Origin: Plesiomonas shigelloides
GTDB lineage: Bacteria; Pseudomonadota; Gammaproteobacteria; Enterobacterales; CAMTGL01
DNA: 64,000 bases
Assembly (NCBI RefSeq): GCF_900087055.1
Contig: NZ_LT575468.1
Coordinates: 1,984,001-2,048,000 of the forward strand
Reading direction: 5' to 3'
Part shown: in pieces, positions 56,727 through 64,000 of the stretch
Position numbering within the stretch: position 1 is the stretch's first letter
How the letters are laid out: the number at the start of each line of letters is the position of its first letter
The notes under the pieces: model-generated
Told to the model about the DNA's origin: nothing
Seen by the model: only the letters and a program-made list of their open reading frames with translations
Database searches by the model: none
Made by a program: the position numbers and the translations under genes

Positions 56727-59700
56727 ATGAAAAGAATGTTGATTAACGCGACTCAGAAGGAAGAGTTGCGGGTTGCCCTTGTTGATGGCCAAAAACTGTA
56801 CGATCTGGATATTGAAAGTCCGGGCCACGAACAGAAAAAAGCTAATATTTACAAAGGTAAAATCACACGAATCGAACCAAGTCTGGAAGCTGCCTTTGTT
56901 GATTACGGCGCTGAACGTCATGGTTTCCTGCCACTTAAAGAAGTTGCCCGCGAATATTTTCCAGCCAATTATTCCTACCACGGTCGTCCGAACATCAAAG
57001 ATGTGCTGCGCGAAGGTCAGGAAGTTATTGTTCAGGTTGATAAAGAAGAGCGTGGTAACAAAGGCGCGGCCTTAACCACTTTCATCAGTTTGGCCGGTAG
57101 CTATCTGGTACTGATGCCAAACAACCCTCGTGCTGGCGGGATCTCTCGTCGTATCGAAGGTGAAGAGCGTACTGAACTGAAAGAAGCCCTATCCGCGCTG
57201 GAACTGCCAGACGGTATGGGTCTGATTGTTCGTACCGCGGGTGTGGGTAAATCAGCTGAAGAACTGCAATGGGACCTGAAAGTTCTGCTGCACCATTGGG
57301 AGTCTATTCGCCTGACTGCGGAGAGCCGCCCAGCGCCGTTCTTGGTGCATCAAGAAAGTGATGTGATTGTTCGCGCAATCCGTGACTATCTGCGCCGCGA
57401 TATCGGTGAAATCTTGATTGATAACCCGAAAATCTTCGAGAAAGCCAAAGAGCACATCAAACTGGTGCGTCCGGATTTCTTGAACCGCGTGAAGCTGTAT
57501 CAAGGCGAAGTGCCGCTGTTCAGCCACTATCAAATCGAATCACAGATTGAATCTGCCTTCCAACGTGAAGTGCGTCTGCCGTCTGGTGGCTCTATCGTTA
57601 TCGATACGACCGAAGCCCTGACCGCTATCGATATCAACTCCGCCCGTGCAACGCGCGGTGGCGATATCGAAGAAACCGCGCTGAACACCAACTTGGAAGC
57701 GGCGGATGAAATCGCGCGTCAACTGCGTCTGCGTGACTTAGGCGGCTTGATTGTTATCGACTTCATCGACATGACGCCAGTGCGTCACCAACGTGAAGTA
57801 GAAAACCGCATGCGTGATGCGGTGCGTCAAGATCGTGCTCGCGTACAGATCGGTCGCATCTCTCGCTTTGGTCTGCTGGAGATGTCGCGTCAGCGTCTGA
57901 GCCCATCTCTGGGTGAGTCTAGCCACCACGTGTGTCCACGTTGTAGCGGTACCGGTACTGTACGTGATAACGAATCACTGTCTCTGTCCATCCTGCGTTT
58001 GATGGAAGAAGAAGCCCTGAAAGACAATACCTCTCAGGTGCATGCGGTGGTTCCGGTTCAAATTGCGTCTTACCTGCTGAACGAAAAACGTAAGTCTATT
58101 GGGATGATTGAATCACGCCATAACGTGCGTGTGGTCGTGGTACCTGATAACCGCATGGAAACGCCACACTTTAACGTTGTGCGTATTCGTGAAGGTGAAG
58201 AGAGCAACGCGCTGAGCTACCTGTTGCCGCAAATTCACGAAGCGCAAGCGTTGGCCGAAGCGGAAGAGCAAGCTTCTGAGCGCCGTAAGCCAGCAACTGT
58301 GGTAGAAACGCCAGCGTTGTCTGGTCTGAGCGCACCAGCAGAAACCCCGGTAGCGTTGGTAACCCCAGCGATCCAAACTCCGGTGGCTCCGGCTCCAATG
58401 CCACGCAAACCAGAAGCGGAAAAAACCTCCTTCATTGGCGGTATAGTGAAGTTCTTCAAGGCTCTGTTCGGTGGCTCTTCTGCACAAGTAGAGCAAGAAA
58501 AAGCCGAGCCGGCGAAGAGCGAACAACGCGATCAACGTCGTAATCCGCGTAACAATCGTAACCGCGATGGCCGTCAGCCGCGTCGTGACCGTAACGATCG
58601 TAATGAGCGAGCTGAACGTGGCGAGCGTAATGAGCGTGGTGATCGCCCAGAGCGTACTGAGCGTAACGAACGCACTGAACGTCAGGACAACGACAACCGC
58701 CGTAACCGTCGTAATCAAGACGATCGCAACCGTCAAACCGCCGATGACAAAGCACTGAACGAGCAGGATAAGTCTCAAGAGCGCCGCAAACCACGCGATA
58801 ACCGTGAAGGCCGTGAAGACAACCAGCAGCAACCACGTCAAAACCGTGGGGAGCGTCAGCAGCGTCGTCGTCAGGATGACAAGCGTCAATCCCAAGATGT
58901 GGTGGAAGCGAACGCAGTAGCTGAAAATGCTGCCGCGAACGTTGAAGTCGCCGACGATGAGAAGCAGCAGCAAGTAGCACAGCGCCGTCAGCGCCGTCAG
59001 CTGCGTCGTAAAGTCCGTATTTCGGATAACGACAACGCTAACAACGCCACTGAAAGCGTAAATGATGCTGCCGTTGCCACCGCGCCGATTGCTGATGTAG
59101 CTATCGCCCCTGTAGCACCAAACGCGCCAGCCGTGGACGTTAAGGTTGCCCCAGCGGCTACCGATGCGGCGACTGCCGATTCTGCTGCAGCAGATGTGGC
59201 AAACAATGCTGCAGATGCCGAGCAAGAGCGCAACTTCGAAGGTCATCGCCGTTCACGTCGTTCACCACGCCACCTGCGTGTGAGTGGTCAACGTCGTCGT
59301 CGCTATCGTGATGATCGTCGTAACGCGCAATCTCCAGTACCATTGGAAATGGCGGTGTTCTCACCAGAACTGGCCAGCGGTAAAGTCTGGATCCAGTATC
59401 CAGTGCAGGTCGCTGAGCGTCAGGTTGAGCACAATCTGGCTCCAGAAACTCCAGCGTTCGTACCAAACGAAGTGCTGCTGGAAAATCAGGCTGCGCAAGC
59501 TGCCGAACAGCAAGCCGCTGAGTCTGCTGCAATGGCCGAAACTGCAGCACCAGTAACTGAAACGCCAGTGACTCAAGCTGTAGTGACTGCAGCCTCTGCT
59601 GCTGTCACGCAAGCTGTCGAAACACAAGCGGCTGTAACGCCTGTGGTCGAAAGCGTGGTTAACACCGTCGTCGAGAACGCGGTTGCTCCAGCTGAAGCTG

Positions 59701-60254
59701 AAGTGCGCACAGCACCTCGCTCGGTACTGGTTGCACCAGTGCTGTCTGCAGAGCCAGCGTCAGTGGCCACAAGCCCTGTCGCATCTACAGCCAGTGTGGC
59801 GGAAGTTGCTCCGGTTTCTCAGCCTACTGAAGCAGTTGCTCCAGCAAGCAGCGCTGTGGAAAACGCTGTCACTGCGCCAATCACTACCGCGCCGGTTATC
59901 GACTCCGAGCCGGAAGTGCCAGCGATCATTGAAAAGCAGCCTGCGGCCACTCCAGTGGTTGAGACTGTGGTTGCCGAACCAATGAGCGCACACCACGAAG
60001 CTGGTGAGTGCGTTGTGCCTGCCGCCGTGTTGGAAGACGCTGTGATTGAAATCAATCCCGTTGAAGCGGCAGTACGTGGTCATGCACGCGCCGGTATGAC
60101 TAAGGCTCCTGCTCCGGCTTATACGCCGTCAGAGCCTGTAGTTAGCACTTGGGTTCGTCCTGCGTATGAGTTCAGCGGTCGTGGTGCTGCCGGTAGCCAA
60201 GCGGCTACTCATCACGCCAGCGCTGCTGCAGCTAAGCCGCAGTCAGTCGAGTAA
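56727..60254 (+). CDS. rne: Ribonuclease E
   Basis: This 1175-aa endonuclease is the scaffold of the degradosome. The S1 domain (residues 35-120), 5' sensor, DNase I-like catalytic part ([17 protein letters not shown] near 302; IVIDFIDM near 345) and Zn-link CPRCSGTG (near 403) are all intact. After residue 520 comes the disordered scaffold: a membrane-binding helix ([15 protein letters not shown] near 572), an Arg-rich RNA-binding stretch (residues about 600-720), the [20 protein letters not shown] block, and an Ala/Val/Pro-rich tail ending in [14 protein letters not shown]. The weak ribosome site resembles E. coli. Confidence 0.98.
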   Translation: MKRMLINATQKEELRVALVDGQKLYDLDIESPGHEQKKANIYKGKITRIEPSLEAAFVDYGAERHGFLPLKEVAREYFPANYSYHGRPNIKDVLREGQEVIVQVDKEERGNKGAALTTFISLAGSYLVLMPNNPRAGGISRRIEGEERTELKEALSALELPDGMGLIVRTAGVGKSAEELQWDLKVLLHHWESIRLTAESRPAPFLVHQESDVIVRAIRDYLRRDIGEILIDNPKIFEKAKEHIKLVRPDFLNRVKLYQGEVPLFSHYQIESQIESAFQREVRLPSGGSIVIDTTEALTAIDINSARATRGGDIEETALNTNLEAADEIARQLRLRDLGGLIVIDFIDMTPVRHQREVENRMRDAVRQDRARVQIGRISRFGLLEMSRQRLSPSLGESSHHVCPRCSGTGTVRDNESLSLSILRLMEEEALKDNTSQVHAVVPVQIASYLLNEKRKSIGMIESRHNVRVVVVPDNRMETPHFNVVRIREGEESNALSYLLPQIHEAQALAEAEEQASERRKPATVVETPALSGLSAPAETPVALVTPAIQTPVAPAPMPRKPEAEKTSFIGGIVKFFKALFGGSSAQVEQEKAEPAKSEQRDQRRNPRNNRNRDGRQPRRDRNDRNERAERGERNERGDRPERTERNERTERQDNDNRRNRRNQDDRNRQTADDKALNEQDKSQERRKPRDNREGREDNQQQPRQNRGERQQRRRQDDKRQSQDVVEANAVAENAAANVEVADDEKQQQVAQRRQRRQLRRKVRISDNDNANNATESVNDAAVATAPIADVAIAPVAPNAPAVDVKVAPAATDAATADSAAADVANNAADAEQERNFEGHRRSRRSPRHLRVSGQRRRRYRDDRRNAQSPVPLEMAVFSPELASGKVWIQYPVQVAERQVEHNLAPETPAFVPNEVLLENQAAQAAEQQAAESAAMAETAAPVTETPVTQAVVTAASAAVTQAVETQAAVTPVVESVVNTVVENAVAPAEAEVRTAPRSVLVAPVLSAEPASVATSPVASTASVAEVAPVSQPTEAVAPASSAVENAVTAPITTAPVIDSEPEVPAIIEKQPAATPVVETVVAEPMSAHHEAGECVVPAAVLEDAVIEINPVEAAVRGHARAGMTKAPAPAYTPSEPVVSTWVRPAYEFSGRGAAGSQAATHHASAAAAKPQSVE

Positions 60255-60389
60255 GTGGTAGTTCCGGGTATCCCTTTTTATGCAGGGATAACCGGTTTTA
60301 CTGACCTTGTCTGTAGCTTGGAAGAACTTTCATCGGCTCGCTGTCAGTCAGATCTAATCATGACCAAAGCAACCGTAAGAAACCGAGTC

Positions 60390-60418
60390 AAAAAAGCCGC
60401 ATTTATGCGGCTTTTTTA
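60390..60418. terminator. Terminator of rne
   Basis: AAAAAGCCGCA-TTTA-TGCGGCTTTTTT, symmetrical; also serves the convergent gene at 60453. Confidence 0.85.
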
Positions 60419-60452
60419 TTGGCTCAATGCCAGCGACTTTTGTTTGAGCAAA

Positions 60453-61256
60453 TTACGTTTGCTGCAATAAGCAATGTTTGAGACTAAGTAGCAACGCCGG
60501 TAAAGATAACGATTTGGGATGTCGGCAAGCAATTTGAAGTGTTAGCTCCGGTGATTCATTACCATTTAGGCTCAGTAACGACACTTCCACCATCCGCTGC
60601 AACACGACATTCATAATCGGCGCAATACGCTGTGTATGAATGCCGGCTGGTAAGGTCCACTCACACTCCAACCACTCTGCGTGCACTTGTTCGCGATGAA
60701 AACCATGCAAATCCGCCCAATGCCATACGGCAGGCAAAATAATGCTGTGGCTGTGCCGGATCAGCTCGTATTCGCTCCGCTCCAGATCGATCACACTTGA
60801 GCAGGTCGGCGACTCCGCCAGCGTATCATCCGCGGTGAGAAACTCATAAAACGGCAACTCATGCACCAAATTACTGTTCAGCGATACCAGCGATGAATTA
60901 TAAATTTCCGCGACCTGACACAAGAGATCCAACACCTCTTGGCGACTGATGTACTGGCGCTGCCAAGTGATAATCAGCTGTAAGTGCTCCGGCTCTACAT
61001 GAACAAACAGTGTTCGCAATCCGGCCGATGAAGGTCGATGCAACCACGCAGGTAAGCCCTGCTCAAGTTCAATCAGCGGAATATCATGCCCACACAGACT
61101 AAGCTGCTCCAGTTGTAGGGGCAAAAAGTGGCGAAAAGCCTGATGATAGGCTGCAATAAAGTGTTCGACATCCAAGTCGCCCAACAATACCCAACGCAGA
61201 CTGTGCATCGGTATCAGGCTCGGATTGGAGATAACCGGTTGCTGTTCCGTCAGCAT
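60453..61256 (-). CDS. Hypothetical 267-aa protein
   Basis: I do not recognise this protein. It has no signal peptide or membrane segment. Segments such as HSLRWVLLGDLDVEHFIAAY and LRTLFVHVEPEHLQLIITWQ have the rhythm of a CoA-dependent acyltransferase/condensation fold, but the HHxxxD motif is missing. Codon use and composition match the neighbours, so it is a normal chromosomal gene. It lies alone between the rne terminator and anmK. Confidence 0.75.
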   Translation of the reverse strand: MLTEQQPVISNPSLIPMHSLRWVLLGDLDVEHFIAAYHQAFRHFLPLQLEQLSLCGHDIPLIELEQGLPAWLHRPSSAGLRTLFVHVEPEHLQLIITWQRQYISRQEVLDLLCQVAEIYNSSLVSLNSNLVHELPFYEFLTADDTLAESPTCSSVIDLERSEYELIRHSHSIILPAVWHWADLHGFHREQVHAEWLECEWTLPAGIHTQRIAPIMNVVLQRMVEVSLLSLNGNESPELTLQIACRHPKSLSLPALLLSLKHCLLQQT

Positions 61257-61462
61257 GGCTGAGACCCATCCTTAAATTTCATGTCAGCGCGAATGTCATG
61301 CCAGCGCATTAGTTTCGCAGAGAAACTTATTTCATATCAGTGAGTAATATTTCACCATAGCTACATTACACATCCGCGACACAGTTGGCAAAATATGCTG
61401 TATCGATGCAACAACCCATTGAAATATTAATGATTATAGATACACGCTAAACATGAATAAGA

Positions 61463-62554
61463 TTAGGCAGAATAAATCGCCCCCAATACCGCCAACTGAC
61501 TCGCCCCCGTCACCGCAGGCAAATTACCCGGTTGATGATGCATGCCACACCAAGCTAACCACGCAAAAGCCATCGCTTCCATATAATCAGGGTCTACGCC
61601 ACGACTGGCCGTAGAAAGAACCGTGCTCGATGGTAGCAAGGCCTGTAACCGAGCCATTAAGAGAGGATTATGAACCCCGCCGCCGCACACGAGTACTTCC
61701 GACAAACCGCGATGCTGCAGCTGCTGGGCAATCGTCACGGCAGTGAGCTCTATCAGTGTAGCTTGCACATCGACAGCTGAGAGGTGTGCAAAAGCGTGCA
61801 ACTTCGGTAACAACCACGCAGGATTAAAGAGTTCGCGCCCCGTGCTCTTTGGCGCTGGCTGGCTAAAATAAGGCTCTTGCAACAAACACTGCAATAACGC
61901 CTCATTCACCTTCCCCTGTCGGGCAAATTCTGCATCACGATCAAATGACTGACCGGTATGCTGCATAACCCAGTAATCCAACAGCACGTTACCCGGGCCG
62001 GTATCAAATCCTAAGACGGGACCTTGTGGCTGCAGCAAGGTAATGTTTGCCATACCGCCAATGTTCAGTACCGCCCGCGCGGAATGCGCGCCAAATAGCG
62101 CAGCATGAAAGGCCGGAACTAACGGCGCGCCTTGCCCGCCGAGTGCCACATCTTTACGGCGAAAATCGGCCACGGTGCAAATTCCGGTACGCGCCGTAAT
62201 GATATTGGCATCGCCCAGTTGTAGGGTGAAAGGATACGGACCTTGAGGATCATGAAAAACGGTCTGCCCATGACTGCCAATGGCACGAATTTGTGCCGCC
62301 TCAACCCCACTCTTTACCAGTAACTGCTGCACGGCATTGGCGAAAAAGGTGCCGAGACGCTGATCTAACTGACCGATAGCCACCAGCGTGGTGCTTTGCC
62401 CATGACAGACATCCAACACCGCTTGTTTAAGCGCGGCGGGCATCGGCAAAAAATCATTGGCCAGCAACGTAACTTGCTGACCATCGGTTTCAATCAGGAC
62501 ACTATCCACACCATCGAGACTGGTGCCTGACATCAGGCCAATATACTTTTCCAT
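61463..62554 (-). CDS. anmK: Anhydro-N-acetylmuramic acid kinase
   Basis: This 363-aa kinase opens and phosphorylates anhydroMurNAc in cell-wall recycling. It has [13 protein letters not shown] (residue 8), [41 protein letters not shown] and [16 protein letters not shown] 62554 follows GGAG by 7 bases. Works in the same recycling route as NagZ in this window. Confidence 0.96.
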   Translation of the reverse strand: MEKYIGLMSGTSLDGVDSVLIETDGQQVTLLANDFLPMPAALKQAVLDVCHGQSTTLVAIGQLDQRLGTFFANAVQQLLVKSGVEAAQIRAIGSHGQTVFHDPQGPYPFTLQLGDANIITARTGICTVADFRRKDVALGGQGAPLVPAFHAALFGAHSARAVLNIGGMANITLLQPQGPVLGFDTGPGNVLLDYWVMQHTGQSFDRDAEFARQGKVNEALLQCLLQEPYFSQPAPKSTGRELFNPAWLLPKLHAFAHLSAVDVQATLIELTAVTIAQQLQHRGLSEVLVCGGGVHNPLLMARLQALLPSSTVLSTASRGVDPDYMEAMAFAWLAWCGMHHQPGNLPAVTGASQLAVLGAIYSA

Positions 62555-62670
62555 CACTGACTCCGCCTGCCCTGCTTGCATACCGTTGTTCGGGTTGTAA
62601 ATTATGGTTTAAGAACTATATGGTTTAAAAAAATAGATGGTTTAAGAAACATTGGCTAAGCACTCTTAAC

Positions 62671-64000
62671 TCAGAGCTCACTCAGCGCTTTTTTCTCACT
62701 GTCAGACAGTTTGTCGCTGCTTTGCAGCCTATCGAGCAATCGCTGTTTGTTCGCCCGCAATTGCTGTTTGATAACATTGGCCGCATCGATCCGATAGCGC
62801 AAATCATTAAAGCTGCCATATACCTGCAGTGGAATGCTCAATTGCGACCACTCTGGCCCTAAATCTAAGCGGTTATTAATCTGCAACTGGCACTGCTTAG
62901 CCGCCCAATCCAGTGTACCGGTAGCATTCAACAGCAGTTTGTCATCCTGCGCATTCAGGCGCGCGATTTTGATCTGCCCATTTTGCAAATTCAGATCTGC
63001 CAGTAAACGGTTAAGGTGGGTCGTATAAGCCACGGGCTGGCCGGAAAACTGTTTGCCACGTAGCCGTTCGACAGTACTGCTTAGCAGATAAGATAGATTG
63101 ATACCGTCAAACGAGACATCCGAGGCTTGGAGAGTCAAAAAGCCATGACTGGTCTGCAAACTTGGCCAACCACTGAACTGCCAACGCCCACTGGCGTTAA
63201 ACATGCCACTGGCGTTAAATCCGGTATTCAGCCATGCCATCACCGATGACACCGGCATACTGCGGATCACTGGATTGAGAGAAAACTGCGTCGGTTCAGA
63301 CAATAGATTAATGCGTCCGGTAGCACTGACATCGCCGCCCAAACCCTGCATGCTAAATTGATCGATATCGACCACGCCTTGTTGGACGGTGGCATCCAGT
63401 GACACTTGCTGGAATGGCTGCTGCCGCCAGCGGATCTGCTGAATGCGCAACGTGACAAAGCCGTCGACCTGATACAGATCGCGCAATGAACGCTCTGGCT
63501 TCTCTGCCGATACGTCAGCTGGTGCTGATGACATCACCTCGGCATCATCGGAGCTCTCGGCTGTCTGCGAGGCTATCGCAGGGTTATCCGGCTGATGACT
63601 GGTTGATGTTATTCGGGATGCGGTTTTATCGCCAGACAGAGACAGCTCACGCCACAACGGTAGCACCTCATCCAAATCCAGATATGGGCTATTCAGATTG
63701 ATATCCACAAAGCCCGGCACTGGGCGAGATTTCAAAATGAGCTCACCGCCCAATTTGACGATCGGTGAATCAATACTGATGTTACTGAGCGCCAATCGCC
63801 CTTCACGGCGATCCAGCAGTACGCTAAAGCGGCTATCAATCAGCTGCGGCTCGCGCTCCGGTTGCAGTTTGGATTGCAGGCTCAAACGCAGTTGATTTTC
63901 AGTCAAGCTCAGCACGCTGATATCGTGATTGAGGCTCAGTTGCCCTTGGTAACTGAGCTGAATCAGATCGTCTGGCAGATGAATTTCGGAGGTGATCTCA
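62671..64000 (-). CDS. asmA: AsmA-family protein, partial (N-terminus outside window)
   Basis: The frame is open through the right edge, so only the C-terminal 442 residues are visible. AsmA-like proteins are inner-membrane anchored with a long beta-rich periplasmic part linked to outer-membrane lipid transport. Seen here are beta-strand rich repeats, a low-complexity linker with S, D and A (ESSDDAEVMSSAPADVSAEK), and the conserved end region FSMQGLGGDVSATGRINL to SYLLSSTVERLRGKQFSG. An internal Met at 63915 is not the true start. Confidence 0.85.
   Translation of the reverse strand, partial: EITSEIHLPDDLIQLSYQGQLSLNHDISVLSLTENQLRLSLQSKLQPEREPQLIDSRFSVLLDRREGRLALSNISIDSPIVKLGGELILKSRPVPGFVDINLNSPYLDLDEVLPLWRELSLSGDKTASRITSTSHQPDNPAIASQTAESSDDAEVMSSAPADVSAEKPERSLRDLYQVDGFVTLRIQQIRWRQQPFQQVSLDATVQQGVVDIDQFSMQGLGGDVSATGRINLLSEPTQFSLNPVIRSMPVSSVMAWLNTGFNASGMFNASGRWQFSGWPSLQTSHGFLTLQASDVSFDGINLSYLLSSTVERLRGKQFSGQPVAYTTHLNRLLADLNLQNGQIKIARLNAQDDKLLLNATGTLDWAAKQCQLQINNRLDLGPEWSQLSIPLQVYGSFNDLRYRIDAANVIKQQLRANKQRLLDRLQSSDKLSDSEKKALSEL

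Noticed and set aside
58113-59246. 377-codon minus-strand frame inside rne
   Set aside because: It arises from the repetitive Arg/Glu-rich codons of the RNase E scaffold; rne itself is unmistakable.

Overview
The window looks like the chromosome of a gammaproteobacterium of the order Enterobacterales. From about 18.4 kb onward, gene order follows the Escherichia coli 24-25 min region almost item by item: lolCDE, mfd, ndh, ycfP, nagZ, thiK, ycfL, hinT, ptsG, tatD/ycfH, holB, tmk, mltG, pabC, fabF, acpP, fabG, fabD, fabH, plsX, rpmF, yceD, maf/yceF, rluC, rne. Differences from E. coli are a PilZ gene in front of mfd, a CSS-type EAL protein, no lpoB between ycfL and thiK, and a chemoreceptor plus a dihydroorotase-like gene beside ptsG. 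Together with moderate GC this suggests Plesiomonas or a similar early-branching member. That taxon is an inference.

Bases 1 to about 18,380 are one end of a lambda-like prophage. The early region is very lambda-like: int and xis; the rightward pL operon with nutL, N, small genes, recE and recT; OL/pL; cI; OR/pR; and the leftward pR operon with cro, nutR, tR1, cII, the OOP antisense RNA, O with an internal iteron origin, P, a nin-like stretch (ninB split by a frameshift) and a Q-like antiterminator. The late region runs leftward through a cargo zone (small HTH gene, small membrane protein, a 253-aa unknown, a Doc toxin), then holin and endolysin, then an AntA antirepressor with a C4-type antisense RNA. 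A secreted-protein gene, an acetyltransferase gene and the start of an Rz spanin follow. The other prophage end lies to the left of the window.

Bases 18.4-37 kb carry envelope and stress functions: qmcA/nfeD, the LolCDE lipoprotein exporter, PilZ-mfd, ndh, ycfP, hchA, a second acetyltransferase, a c-di-GMP phosphodiesterase, nagZ-thiK-ycfL and hinT. Bases 37-43 kb hold a chemoreceptor, the dihydroorotase-like gene, ptsG and a 950-bp regulatory or empty gap with a heptamer tandem repeat. Bases 43.5-54.4 kb are the compact leftward fatty-acid/phospholipid cluster yceD-rpmF-plsX-fabHDG-acpP-fabF-pabC-mltG-tmk-holB-tatD. Bases 54.5-64 kb contain maf, rluC, rne with its long leader, an unknown gene, anmK and the 3' part of an asmA-like gene.

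The parts most worth attention are the prophage cargo sites: the gene opposite N at the sieB position, the Q-to-holin block, and the C4/ant/acetyltransferase block. The unusual nut hairpins shared by nutL and nutR also stand out. All family assignments were made by reading the sequence, without database searches.
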